Below are positions 26,228-34,460 of a DNA stretch of 64,000 bases, one piece after another. The translations under genes were made by a program, and so were the position numbers. The notes under the pieces are model-generated. The model was given only the letters and a program-made list of their open reading frames with translations. It did no database searches and was not told the DNA's origin. Positions within the stretch are counted from its first letter, which is position 1. Each line of letters opens with the position of its first letter. The stretch is from assembly GCA_024123915.1 (NCBI GenBank), contig CP099650.1, positions 6,696,001 to 6,760,000 of the forward strand, read 5' to 3'. The DNA comes from Oxalobacteraceae bacterium OTU3CAMAD1. Its GTDB lineage: Bacteria; Pseudomonadota; Gammaproteobacteria; Burkholderiales; Burkholderiaceae_D.

Positions 26228-27139
26228 ATGAAGACCAGTGGATTGAATTTCCGCCACCTGTATTTTTTCTGGATGGTGGCCAAGGAGGGCGGCGTCACGC
26301 GCGCCGCCGAGCGGCTGGGGCTGGCGGTGCAGACCATCAGCATGCAGCTGGCGTCGCTCGAACAATCGGTCGGCAAGCAATTGCTCGAGCCGCAGGGACG
26401 GCGCCTGGTGCCGACCGAGGCCGGCCGGCTCGCGCTCAGCTATTGCGACCAGATCTTCCTGCTGGGCGAGCAACTGCAGGACGCCCTCGACGAGGCCGAG
26501 GCCGGCAAGATGAGGTTGACCGTAGGCATTTCCGACTCGCTGCCCAAGCTGATCGCCTTCCGCCTGCTGCAGGCCACCCAGGAAATGGGCAAGCAGGTGC
26601 GGCTGGTGTGCATGGAGGCCGAGTTCGAGGATCTGCTGGCCGACTTGGCGCTGGGCAAGCTCGACGTGGTGCTGACGGACCGCACGGTGCACGCCGGCGG
26701 CAGCCTCAAGGTGTTCAGCCACCTGCTGGGCGAAAGCGACATGAAGCTGTTCGGCGTGCCGCGTCTGGCGGAAAAATACCGGCCGGGCTTCCCCGCCAGC
26801 CTGAACCACGCGCCGCTGCTCGTTCCCACGCGCAACAACGCGCTGCGCGGGCGCATCGACGCCTGGCTGGTGCAGCACGAGGTGCGGCCAGAAATCGTCG
26901 GCGAGTTCGAGGACAACGCCATGCTCAACACCTTCGGCCGCAACGGCATGGGCTTGTTCTTCGCCACGTCGGCGCTGGCGCACGATATCGAGGAGCAATT
27001 CGGCGCCGTGCTGGTCGGCGACGCGCCGGAGCTGCGCGAGCATTTCTACGCCATCTCCAACGCCCGCAAGATCAAGCATCCGGCGGTCGAAGCGATCCTG
27101 TCGGCGGTGCACGGCGGACCGTTCGCGGTGGCAAGCTGA
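26228..27139 (+). CDS. NhaR-like LysR-family transcriptional regulator
   Basis: A 303-residue LysR regulator. The N-terminal helix-turn-helix (residues 7-65, LNFRHLYFFWMVAKEGGVTRAA) and the ligand domain match E. coli NhaR in order and in several conserved stretches (LYFFW, EFEDNAMLNTFG, HPAVEAI). NhaR responds to Na+ and controls the Na+/H+ antiporter NhaA and polysaccharide export genes. No antiporter gene is present here. The only divergent neighbour is the DUF475-TerD operon, so it probably regulates that. The symbol nhaR is withheld because orthology cannot be proved. Confidence 0.82.
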   Translation: MKTSGLNFRHLYFFWMVAKEGGVTRAAERLGLAVQTISMQLASLEQSVGKQLLEPQGRRLVPTEAGRLALSYCDQIFLLGEQLQDALDEAEAGKMRLTVGISDSLPKLIAFRLLQATQEMGKQVRLVCMEAEFEDLLADLALGKLDVVLTDRTVHAGGSLKVFSHLLGESDMKLFGVPRLAEKYRPGFPASLNHAPLLVPTRNNALRGRIDAWLVQHEVRPEIVGEFEDNAMLNTFGRNGMGLFFATSALAHDIEEQFGAVLVGDAPELREHFYAISNARKIKHPAVEAILSAVHGGPFAVAS

Positions 27140-27166
27140 CAGGGGTTATCAAATCGGTTACAGTTT

Positions 27167-27183
27167 AGCGATCACTGATCGCT
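27167..27183. promoter_or_regulatory. Perfect 17-base palindrome before the GFA gene
   Basis: AGCGATCACTGATCGCT is perfectly symmetric around one base and ends two bases before the GGAGG ribosome site of the next gene. It could be an operator, or a leader hairpin affecting translation. Confidence 0.45.
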
Positions 27184-27195
27184 ACGGAGGACGCC

Positions 27196-27561
27196 ATGTT
27201 GAAGGGAACTTGTCTATGCGGCGGCATCGCCTACCTGGCGGACGGGCCGGTGTCCCACGCCAGCCACTGCTACTGCACCATGTGCCAAAAGCAGCACGGC
27301 GCGGCATCCGGCACCTACGCCAACGTGGACACCGCCGGCTTCGTCTTCGAGCGCGGCGCTGACCTCGTGACGGAATATGCCTCGTCCGACCACGGCCGGC
27401 GCGGCTTCTGCCGCGTGTGCGGCTCCACCTTGTTCTGGCGCAGCACGCAAAGCCCGGACCGCATCGCCCTCACCCTGGGCACGATGGAGCCGGAATACGA
27501 CGGCCCGGTGGAGCGCGAACTGCACACCGACACCAAGCCGCGCTGGCTGCCGACACGGTGA
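27196..27561 (+). CDS. GFA-family (glutathione-dependent formaldehyde-activating/CENP-V fold) protein
   Basis: A 121-residue zinc protein with the family cysteines CLCGG (residues 6-8), CYCTMC and CRVCGSTLFW. Members bind zinc through these Cys pairs; the formaldehyde-activating role applies only to Gfa itself and most small homologues are of unknown function. A GGAGG ribosome site precedes the ATG. The stop overlaps the GTG start of the next gene, suggesting coupling. A second, different GFA protein occurs at 32982. Confidence 0.85.
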   Translation: MLKGTCLCGGIAYLADGPVSHASHCYCTMCQKQHGAASGTYANVDTAGFVFERGADLVTEYASSDHGRRGFCRVCGSTLFWRSTQSPDRIALTLGTMEPEYDGPVERELHTDTKPRWLPTR

Positions 27562-28052
27562 GTCTCCCGATCATCAGCCTGAAAAAATTAAGGCACATCG
27601 CTGGCGGCCTTGCAGGTTCTTTCGTCCGTCGCAATAACGACGTGGGCGGCCAATGGGCGCTTGGATTGCTGTACCGCGACGCGCCGCAGGACCAGCGCGT
27701 GCAACTGAACCTGCTTGAACACACCACAATTCCATCCACCAACATTGCGCGGCAGGTCGCCCGAAATTACGGGGAATTCCTGCGGCGCGCAGCGATCAAA
27801 AAGGACGTGCCGTTGGAGGAGCTGGCCGAAGCCAAGGTCGAGTTGAGCTTCGACGCCGATCTGCACATACCCGGCGAGGGATGGGTGGTTGTCGGCGACG
27901 TCTTCCTCTGCACGGTCACGCTGACATTGAAAGACAGCAGGATAGCCTCCACACAACGTATGGGCCGTTGCTTGCGATATGAAAAAGGCCAGTTCGGCGG
28001 ACGCAAACCGGGCAACGATTCGATAATCGAATCGCTGCGGAGCGGCTTCTGA
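27558..28052 (+). CDS. Hypothetical protein coupled to the GFA gene
   Basis: A 164-residue protein of unknown function. The GTG start overlaps the GFA stop (GTGA) and is the only start that avoids reading through the GFA gene in another frame. The sequence begins with SLPIISLKKLRHIAGG, is soluble, without signal peptide or membrane helix, and mixes amphipathic and beta segments (VVVGDVFLCTVTLTLKD). No domain was recognised. Start choice is less certain because no clear ribosome site exists; translation by coupling is likely. Confidence 0.55.
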   Translation: MSLPIISLKKLRHIAGGLAGSFVRRNNDVGGQWALGLLYRDAPQDQRVQLNLLEHTTIPSTNIARQVARNYGEFLRRAAIKKDVPLEELAEAKVELSFDADLHIPGEGWVVVGDVFLCTVTLTLKDSRIASTQRMGRCLRYEKGQFGGRKPGNDSIIESLRSGF

Positions 28053-28134
28053 TCGGCGCCGCTGTTTTTTATATCCCGTCACTTTTCAATGTTTGCTAAA
28101 ATTGCACTTCCAATAACTCTGCGTCCGGTCTTCT

Positions 28135-28548
28135 GTGCTCACTGGAATCAATCATTTGACCCTTGGCGTCACCGACCTGGCACGAAGTCTTGATTTTTAC
28201 ACCCGTCTGCTAAATTTCCGATTGGCCGCGACCTGGAATGCCGGCGCCTATCTGGCGCTGGGAGAGCTTTGGATATGCCTGTCGCTTGACGAGGACGCGT
28301 CCAAAGAGAATCGCGCCGGCTACACACACTACGCTTTCTCGATTCAACAATCCGACTTCGACAGGTTTCGGCAACGTCTTCAAGCCGAAGGGGTTGAGGA
28401 ATGGAAACTCAATCGTAGCGAGGGCGATTCTTTCTACTTTCTTGATCCCGATGGCCACAAACTTGAAGTCCACGTTGGATCGTTGAATTCAAGACTGGCG
28501 CAGTGCCGCCAGCGTCCTTACGCAGACATGAGATTCTTCGAAGAATGA
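28135..28548 (+). CDS. fosA: FosA-type fosfomycin glutathione transferase
   Basis: A 137-residue glyoxalase-fold protein with the FosA hallmarks: metal ligands H7 (GINHLTL), H65 (YTHYAF) and E111, plus the signature [16 protein letters not shown] at 93-108. K91 lies just before this. FosA adds glutathione to fosfomycin in a Mn2+ and K+ dependent way. The start is GTG. The gene overlaps the next GNAT gene by four bases. It is likely intrinsic and chromosomal; no mobile element was found nearby. Related FosX/FosB enzymes differ in this signature. Confidence 0.88.
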   Translation: MLTGINHLTLGVTDLARSLDFYTRLLNFRLAATWNAGAYLALGELWICLSLDEDASKENRAGYTHYAFSIQQSDFDRFRQRLQAEGVEEWKLNRSEGDSFYFLDPDGHKLEVHVGSLNSRLAQCRQRPYADMRFFEE

Positions 28549-28985
28549 ATATTAGACAGGCCACCCTCCTCGACATTCCGGCGATGTCGGCTATTCGCTT
28601 GAGCGTCAAGGAAAACACGCTATCCGACCCGAGCCGGGTGACCGTACAGATGTATCGGGATTATCTGGAACTGCTGGGGCGCGGCTGGGTCGCGGAGGTT
28701 GACGGCGAGGTGGTCGGGTTTTCCTACGCCGACAAGAACGACGCGTCGATCTGGGCCTTGTTTGTCTCGAAGGATTTTGAAGGCAGAGGAATCGCCAAGC
28801 GCCTGCTACAGGTCGCGGTGGACTGGCTGTTCGCCCTGGGCCACGAAAGCGTTCATTTAAGCACGTCGAAAGATACACGGGCCGACAGATTTTATACGGG
28901 CCAAGGATGGACCCGAACCTTGCTGAACGATCGAGATGCCGGGTTCCGCCTCACGCGGGAGACGACGACATTCTCACGTAGCTAA
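28545..28985 (+). CDS. GNAT-family N-acetyltransferase
   Basis: A 146-residue single-domain GNAT protein. Motif A lies in [19 protein letters not shown] (CoA pyrophosphate loop R/Q-x-x-G-x-A/G) and the C-terminal FYTGQGW is the usual motif B. The ATG overlaps the fosA stop (ATGA), so the two are translationally coupled. Its 3' end overlaps the convergent GNAT gene by 35 bases. The substrate is unknown; an antibiotic, amino acid or protein N-terminus are all possible. Confidence 0.82.
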   Translation: MNIRQATLLDIPAMSAIRLSVKENTLSDPSRVTVQMYRDYLELLGRGWVAEVDGEVVGFSYADKNDASIWALFVSKDFEGRGIAKRLLQVAVDWLFALGHESVHLSTSKDTRADRFYTGQGWTRTLLNDRDAGFRLTRETTTFSRS

Positions 28986-29427
28986 TGTCAGTGCCGTTGT
29001 ATTGCCTGTTCGCCATGCCGGTAACGGTGAATCCGCTTCGTTCATAAAACTGTCGCGCGTTCAGATTCGACTCCGCCACATGCAGCGACAGTCCTCCCGG
29101 CGCGCGTGCCACCGCTGCGTTGAGCAAGGCATGGCCGACGCCTCGTCCGCGCGCCTCGCTGTGCACGAATAACGCCCGCAATTGCTCGTCGAACATGGCG
29201 GCGAATCCCTTCACTCCGCCATCGTCGCAGACGATGACATCGGACTCGCGAAATGCCGCCAGGATGACGGCATCCTCCTCCAGCGGAATGATGTCGATGA
29301 CTTTGCCTTCATATACCAGCTCGTCACGCTTGGCATCGACGTAAATTCGACAGACATCAGCAAGATCCGCCTCCTTGAATGGTCTTATCGGACGCACCAA
29401 GGAGGCGCTGGCATCCAGTTCAGACAC
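28951..29427 (-). CDS. GNAT-family N-acetyltransferase
   Basis: A 158-residue GNAT protein with motif A in ALFVHSEARGRGVGHALL and motif B in NLNARQFYERSGF. The start is GTG with a good AAGAAGG seven bases upstream. It is in the same direction as, and overlaps by eight bases with, a small membrane-protein gene. Its last 35 bases overlap the convergent GNAT gene, an unusual 3' overlap of two proteins of the same fold. Sequence similarity between the two is low, so this is not a recent inversion duplicate. Confidence 0.82.
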   Translation of the reverse strand: MSELDASASLVRPIRPFKEADLADVCRIYVDAKRDELVYEGKVIDIIPLEEDAVILAAFRESDVIVCDDGGVKGFAAMFDEQLRALFVHSEARGRGVGHALLNAAVARAPGGLSLHVAESNLNARQFYERSGFTVTGMANRQYNGTDISYVRMSSSPA

Positions 29428-29644
29428 TGTCAGCCTTCTTTAATTTTTGCTGTAACTGATAATAAACCGCAAAACCGATCATCGGAACCAGCGCGAAGAG
29501 CGCTCCGACACCGATGAAGATCCAACCGACGGCCACTCCGCCTAACCCGCAGAACAGGATCAAAAACAAAATGTCCGGGCTACAAAGGACGAAGAGTCCC
29601 AATTTCTCACGATATCCAACAGCCTTCTGAGTAATCTCTTTCAC
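29420..29644 (-). CDS. Small two-helix membrane protein
   Basis: A 74-residue protein with two adjacent hydrophobic segments (LFVLCSPDILFLILFCGLGG and WIFIGVGALFALVPMIGF) and a Lys-rich C-terminus, so both ends are probably cytoplasmic. No family was recognised. The GTG at 29644 is preferred because AGAGG lies 7 bases upstream; an upstream in-frame GTG at 29710 would add 22 residues without a ribosome site. It overlaps the downstream acetyltransferase gene by eight bases. Confidence 0.6.
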   Translation of the reverse strand: MKEITQKAVGYREKLGLFVLCSPDILFLILFCGLGGVAVGWIFIGVGALFALVPMIGFAVYYQLQQKLKKADSV

Positions 29645-29804
29645 TACAAACCTCTGCGATGTAATTAGTAAGCCAGATAATGATACTGCGAAATCCGGAG
29701 CGACTGGCACAACCCGGTCAAGTTGACCCCATCGCCGTTTGAGTTTTTCATGGCCGGAGAGCCTCGATCATTTTTTACTGAAGGAAGCCTGGCCGAAGTG
29801 AGCA

Positions 29805-30422
29805 CTAGTTTTTCAGCAGCAGCTTGCCGTAGGTGGTATCCGTCCGCTTCCCTTTGGCGTCCGGGTCCACGGCGAAGCGGCAGCTTTGAACAAACTCCGC
29901 GGCGGCATTCAGCACTTCCGGCGGCAGCCCCGTTGCCTCCGCCTTCACGTTCCAGGGCGTCCCGTCACTTTTCACCAGCATGCGCAGCAGGATGCCGTTG
30001 GCATCGCTGGGAGATTTGTCCAGACTTTTGAATGTCTGGAACTGTTCGGACGCTGGGCAGCTCCCCTCCACCATCGACGGGTGCAGCGTCGATTCGCCGT
30101 TTAACCGCCACACGAATTGGGTCGGCTTGGCGGGGCCTTCCGCCTCCGGCTTCGGGAACACGCAACGGGACAGTCCGATCAAGGAGGCCTTATCCAGAAT
30201 ACCCCAGCCAGAACTTTTCTCGATCTTCGCTGACACGGGCCTGCCATCCAATCCCACGACAAAACTCAATGTGGTCGTGCCTTCGAGCTCATAGCGACGC
30301 GCTTCCTGCGGCCATTCTGGCTTGGCGCAACTAGCGGTCGTTGCGGCTTCACTTCGCACCGACACCAGAAGCAGCGCCGCCGCCGTGAGCAAAAACTGCT
30401 TCCATTTTCCCGTGATGCGCAT
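29805..30422 (-). CDS. Periplasmic TonB C-terminal-domain protein
   Basis: A 205-residue protein with a Sec signal (cleavage about AASS-like SEA, residue 26), then a TonB-C-like domain, WPQEARRYELEGTTTLSFVV ... GWGILDKASLIGL, and a second half (about 120-205) with a similar pattern LLRMLVKSDGTPWNVKAEAT. It lacks the N-terminal membrane anchor and Pro-rich spacer of real TonB proteins, so it should be soluble in the periplasm. Function unknown. The second half may be a diverged repeat of the domain. It stands alone, with no ExbB/ExbD genes nearby. Confidence 0.7.
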   Translation of the reverse strand: MRITGKWKQFLLTAAALLLVSVRSEAATTASCAKPEWPQEARRYELEGTTTLSFVVGLDGRPVSAKIEKSSGWGILDKASLIGLSRCVFPKPEAEGPAKPTQFVWRLNGESTLHPSMVEGSCPASEQFQTFKSLDKSPSDANGILLRMLVKSDGTPWNVKAEATGLPPEVLNAAAEFVQSCRFAVDPDAKGKRTDTTYGKLLLKN

Positions 30423-30626
30423 ACCGTCTCCGATTTATCAAGTTATATGTACCTACGATAAGAATAGCATCTTGCTCAATTGGAAAGTACGCGGATTCTC
30501 ACAGGTGGCCTGATTTCCGGCCTGGCCGCCGGCCCGATTTTCGATTGATAAACGGCAATTTGCGCCCCATCCCCGCACAGTCGTTTAAGATGCATGTTTT
30601 AACTACGTCACTGCCGCTCGGCCCCT

Positions 30627-31964
30627 ATGCAAAACGTTATGCTTGTCGTGCTCGCCCTATTCCTGGTCGCGCTCAATGGATTCTTTGTGGCGGCCGAATT
30701 CGGCATCGTCACGCTGCGCAAGACGCGCGTTCGCGCCATCGCCAAGACCCAGGGACTACGCGGACGCATCCTCGGCAAAGTACACGGCCAGCTCGACGCC
30801 TACCTGTCGGCCTGCCAACTCGGTATCACCCTCGCCTCGCTCGGTCTCGGCTGGGTCGGCGAACCGGCCTTCGCCAGTTTGCTCGAGCCCTTCCTGGCCG
30901 CCATCGGCATCGACTCGCCCAAGCTGGTCCACAGCATCGCCTTCATCTTCGCCTTCGGCGTGATCTCGTTCCTGCACATCGTCGTCGGCGAGCTGGCGCC
31001 CAAGTCGCTCGCGATCCGCATGCCGGAAGTGGTCGGCCTGTGGTGCGCGCCGTTGCTGTACGCCTTCTATTGGGCCATGTATCCGTTTATCTGGGTGCTC
31101 AACGGCAGCGCCAACATGGTGCTGCGCCTGGCCGGCCTGGCCGGCAAGGGCGGCCACGACAGCCACTATTCGGTCGAGGAACTGAAAATGATCCTGCGCA
31201 CCAGCCAGCCTGGTGAGAAGTACAACAAGGACGAACGCAACATCCTGGCCCACTCCCTCGATTTCAGCGATCTGGCCGTGTCGGACCTGATGCGCCCGAT
31301 CAACGAGGTGATCAGCCTGCACGCGGGGCGCTCGCTGGCCGACAACCTGCAAACCATGCTGCGCAACCGCTTCAGCCGCTATCCGTACTACGACAAGGAT
31401 GGCGAGACGGTGCTAGGCGTGGTGCACCTGAAGGATTTGTTCTTTGCTCAGCAATCGGGCAAGCCGATCACCGACCTGATGCCCTTCCTGCGGCCGGTGG
31501 AGACGATTTCGGCGCGCACGCCGGCGCTGGAGCAGTTCCGCCGCTTCCGCGATGGCGCCCCGCACTTCGCGCTGATCGGTGAAAAGGGCAAGCGCCCGCT
31601 GGGCTTCATTACGCTCGACAACCTGCTCGGCGCAATGGTCGGCGAGATTCACGACGAGTTCCGTCTCAACGAGAACGACTGGCTCAAGCAGCCTGACGGC
31701 ACCTTGATCGGCAAGGCCAGCCTGCCGATCTTCTCGCTCGAACGCACCCTGGGCATCGATATCGAGAACGAGGAACTGGGGATGGACGAGGTGGAGTCGG
31801 TCGGCGGCCTGATCATGCTGAAGCTGGGCGACATCCCGAAACAGGGCCAGCGCATCAGCTTCCGCCATTTCGATATCGTCGCCAAGAAGATGAACGGGCC
31901 GCGCATCCTGCTGGTGAAGGTCATTCCGAAGGATGACACCGAGGACAATGCCGACCTGGATTAA
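30627..31964 (+). CDS. CNNM/HlyC-CorC-family membrane transporter
   Basis: A 445-residue protein with the DUF21 (CNNM) transmembrane domain at about 1-190 (LVALNGFFVAAEFGIVTLRK, SLGLGWVGEP, HIVVGELAPKSLAI), a pair of CBS domains (about 205-335, MRPINEVISL and LGFITLDNLL) and a C-terminal CorC_HlyC domain. Such proteins mediate Mg2+ or Co2+ export or homeostasis. The old name hemolysin is misleading. The stop codon overlaps by four bases with the convergent unknown membrane gene. Confidence 0.88.
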   Translation: MQNVMLVVLALFLVALNGFFVAAEFGIVTLRKTRVRAIAKTQGLRGRILGKVHGQLDAYLSACQLGITLASLGLGWVGEPAFASLLEPFLAAIGIDSPKLVHSIAFIFAFGVISFLHIVVGELAPKSLAIRMPEVVGLWCAPLLYAFYWAMYPFIWVLNGSANMVLRLAGLAGKGGHDSHYSVEELKMILRTSQPGEKYNKDERNILAHSLDFSDLAVSDLMRPINEVISLHAGRSLADNLQTMLRNRFSRYPYYDKDGETVLGVVHLKDLFFAQQSGKPITDLMPFLRPVETISARTPALEQFRRFRDGAPHFALIGEKGKRPLGFITLDNLLGAMVGEIHDEFRLNENDWLKQPDGTLIGKASLPIFSLERTLGIDIENEELGMDEVESVGGLIMLKLGDIPKQGQRISFRHFDIVAKKMNGPRILLVKVIPKDDTEDNADLD

Positions 31965-32548
31965 GGGTTGGGTGGGCTTGGCGGGATGAGCGGGCTGGGG
32001 TATGCAGGATCGGTTACTGTTTGACTCTGACTGGCAGACGTATCACTCACGCCCGCCTTCCTCTCGGCGCCCTGCTGAAGCTCCGCGCTGAACCGGTATC
32101 CAAGCAAAAGCGCGCCGAGCACGAAAATCGACACTAGATTGACTATCAGATTGCCCGAAACGTCGCGCACCCAACCAATAATAGTTCGTTTTTCGCGCAG
32201 GGTTCCGCTGATTGCCGCCAGTTTTTCCTGAAGGTCCACATTGCCGGATTCGATTCTCCGGTACAGCACACCCTTGCGAGTGGTGGCCTCAATACTTTCA
32301 ACAAGCTCTTCGACACCCGCACTGATGAAAAATCTCATCAGAGTCTCGCCACGGGCCCTATATACGGCGATGGATGTATCCAACGAAGCGATGACATGAA
32401 AGCTGTCCAGTTCTTCCCTCGTAAGCTCGCGCCCACCAAAGGACTTACAGAACTCAATCTTTTGCTGTTTGTAGATGATGTATGCAAACACCCCGATCGC
32501 GTCGCTCGGGTCCGCAGTCAATCGCTGATATACGGAACTGTAGGTCAC
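31961..32548 (-). CDS. Unknown C-terminally anchored membrane protein (second gene of a two-gene cassette)
   Basis: A 195-residue protein with a soluble helical N-terminal region (about 1-130; KQQKIEFCKSFGGRELTREE), one strong membrane helix (about 137-155; VNLVSIFVLGALLLGYRF) and a Ser/Pro-rich tail. No family was recognised with confidence. The start is GTG, 11 bases after the stop of a 70-residue gene in the same direction. The 3' end overlaps the CNNM gene by four bases. Base composition looks lower in GC than the flanking genes. The pattern, a small soluble protein followed by a single-pass membrane protein, is seen in toxin, immunity and defence cassettes, but nothing in the sequence proves such a role. 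Confidence 0.6.
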   Translation of the reverse strand: MTYSSVYQRLTADPSDAIGVFAYIIYKQQKIEFCKSFGGRELTREELDSFHVIASLDTSIAVYRARGETLMRFFISAGVEELVESIEATTRKGVLYRRIESGNVDLQEKLAAISGTLREKRTIIGWVRDVSGNLIVNLVSIFVLGALLLGYRFSAELQQGAERKAGVSDTSASQSQTVTDPAYPSPLIPPSPPNP

Positions 32549-32559
32549 GGCCGCAAACC

Positions 32560-32772
32560 CTATTTTTCAGAATCAGCCGTCATCAGAGCGGTGCGGAATG
32601 CCTCGTTCAGCTTTTCGCGGGAAATTCCAATCTCACGCAGCACTTTCGCGGCTACCGGCGAGGCAGGAACGCGGGGCAAATCAGCCGATGCGAGAGGCGC
32701 AGTGGAATAGCGCGCGATCCGAGCATTAATCGCCGCCACGTCGGCATGGGAAAATATAGGTTTCGCGCTCAT
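32560..32772 (-). CDS. Unknown 70-residue protein (first gene of a two-gene cassette)
   Basis: A short soluble protein beginning MSAKPIFSHADVAAINARIA, mixed helical, with no signal peptide or membrane segment and no recognised domain. GAGGTGG precedes the ATG at a good distance; an upstream in-frame ATG at 32823 lacks one. It is followed after 11 bases by the membrane-protein gene, so both probably form one transcript. The segment VAAKVLREIGISREKLNEAF could be a helical DNA- or protein-binding element, which is speculative. Confidence 0.6.
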   Translation of the reverse strand: MSAKPIFSHADVAAINARIARYSTAPLASADLPRVPASPVAAKVLREIGISREKLNEAFRTALMTADSEK

Positions 32773-32981
32773 ATTGTCCACCTCGTTAGAACAATTAAAC
32801 CGCCATCGAACGTCTGCGAACAAAAATTATATACCCACGATATCGAGTACACAGTTCAAACCAGGCGCGCTCGCATTGAGGTAAAACAAACCGGCTCTGG
32901 TAGCAATCGGCACGCCGCAGGACATTGTCAGTGACACGATCCACTGTTAATCTTGAAGGCATTGAATCTGCCGGAGAACTC

Positions 32982-33380
32982 GTGAAAACCTACCATGGAA
33001 GCTGCCATTGTGGCGCCGTGCGCTTTGAAGCGGACATCGATCTAAGCCAGGGAACCTTGCGCTGCAATTGCTCGATCTGCACCAAGGTACGGTTCTGGCC
33101 GGCCATCATCCAGCCAACAGCGTTTCGGCTTCTTTCCGGCGAAGCAGACCTTACCATCTATCAGTTCCTGACCAAGCGGGACAAGCACCTGTTTTGCCGT
33201 CACTGCGGCGTTCGCTCGTTTGGCATCGGCAGCTCGCCGCGCTGGGGCGAATTCTATGCCGTCAATGTGACCTGCCTCGACGATGTCACGCCCGAAGAGC
33301 TGATCAACGCGCCGATCACCTATCTGGACGGCCGCAACGACAACTGGGAAACGCCGCCGGACGAAGTGCGGCACTTGTAG
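32982..33380 (+). CDS. Second GFA-family (CENP-V fold) zinc protein
   Basis: A 132-residue GFA protein, (M)[14 protein letters not shown], with the zinc cysteines SCHCGA, RCNCSIC and [10 protein letters not shown]. The GTG at 32982 follows GGAGA and gives the usual N-terminus of this family; upstream in-frame starts at 32925 (TTG) and 32931 (GTG) would add about 17-19 unrelated residues. It is clearly distinct in sequence from the GFA protein at 27196. It is convergent with the AI-2E transporter gene, 24 bases between the stops. Substrate unknown. Confidence 0.82.
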   Translation: MKTYHGSCHCGAVRFEADIDLSQGTLRCNCSICTKVRFWPAIIQPTAFRLLSGEADLTIYQFLTKRDKHLFCRHCGVRSFGIGSSPRWGEFYAVNVTCLDDVTPEELINAPITYLDGRNDNWETPPDEVRHL

Positions 33381-33404
33381 CCACCGCGCGAAAAACCGGC
33401 CGCA

Positions 33405-34460
33405 TCAAACCGGCTGGCCGGTCCAGTTCTTCAGCAAGCCCAGTCCCACCGCCAGCAACGTCGGCCCGATGAACAGCCCGACGAACCCGAACGCCAGCAC
33501 CCCGCCCATCACGCCCAGCAGCACCAGCACGAACGGCAGGCTGCTGCCCCGGCTGATCAGCAATGGCTTGACGACGTTGTCCACGCCGCTGATCAGGAAC
33601 ACGCCCCACACCAGCATGAACACGCCCCAGGCCACGCTGCCCTCGTTGAACAGCCACAGCGCCGCCCCGCCCCAGATCAGCGGCGGCCCCACAGGTATTA
33701 GCGAGAACAGGAAGGTTGCCACCGACAGCAGCGCCACGGCCGGCACGCCGGCGATCAGGAAGCCGATCGCCGCCACCACCGATTGCGCCAGCGCCGTGCC
33801 CAGCAGCCCGTACATGACGCCGCGCACGGTGCGGCTGACGGTGTCGGACACAGACAGGCTCTGCTCCGCGCCGATCAGTTTGTTCATCGCGTTCGACAGC
33901 GTGATGATGATGTTCTGGCCATCCCGGTACAGGAAGAAGCTCACGAACACGGCCAGGCTGACCTGGGCCACGCCGCTGCCCAGCACCATGCCGCCGCCCA
34001 GCAGGAAGTGGCGCGCCGGCTCCAGCATGCCCTTGGCGGTGTTGACCAGCTCGTCGCGGCTGCCCAGCAGCTTGCGCAGATAGGTGTCGATGATGTCGCC
34101 GACGATGGGAATATCCTTGAGCCATGCCGGCGGCGACAGGGCGCCCGTATCAAGGTCGCCCTTGAAGTGGTCGTAGAATTCGGAGGCGTTGTCGGCGATG
34201 TTCCAGGTGACAAGGGTCAGCGGCACGACGATCAGCAGGGTCAGGCCCACGCTCATGATGATGGCGGCCAGCCAGCGCCGCCCCTTGACGCGGTCGAGCA
34301 GGCGCAGATACAGCGGCCAGCTGGAGATGGCGATGGCGCAGGCGAACAGGATCGCGGCCAGGAACGGCCGCAGCACGAACAGGCAGCCGATCACCAGCAG
34401 GATGATGGCGGCGAGCCGGGTAAAAGGCTGGAAGCGCTGGCCCACGGGGTCCCCGCTCAT
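33405..34460 (-). CDS. AI-2E (PerM) family transporter
   Basis: A 351-residue membrane protein of the AI-2 exporter-like superfamily, with about eight helices and conserved segments such as LVIGCLFVLRPFLAAILFA, VPLTLVTWNIADNA and FIGPTLLAVGLGLLKNW. Family members export or exchange small molecules; only some transport AI-2, and no Lux genes are near. Its ATG overlaps the stop of the SCO gene (ATGA), so it ends the long leftward cytochrome oxidase operon, although its function is probably unrelated. Confidence 0.86.
   Translation of the reverse strand: MSGDPVGQRFQPFTRLAAIILLVIGCLFVLRPFLAAILFACAIAISSWPLYLRLLDRVKGRRWLAAIIMSVGLTLLIVVPLTLVTWNIADNASEFYDHFKGDLDTGALSPPAWLKDIPIVGDIIDTYLRKLLGSRDELVNTAKGMLEPARHFLLGGGMVLGSGVAQVSLAVFVSFFLYRDGQNIIITLSNAMNKLIGAEQSLSVSDTVSRTVRGVMYGLLGTALAQSVVAAIGFLIAGVPAVALLSVATFLFSLIPVGPPLIWGGAALWLFNEGSVAWGVFMLVWGVFLISGVDNVVKPLLISRGSSLPFVLVLLGVMGGVLAFGFVGLFIGPTLLAVGLGLLKNWTGQPV

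Noticed and set aside
27196..33380. Genomic island with attachment site
   Set aside because: The segment is rich in small accessory genes but no integrase, tRNA or direct repeats mark its ends.
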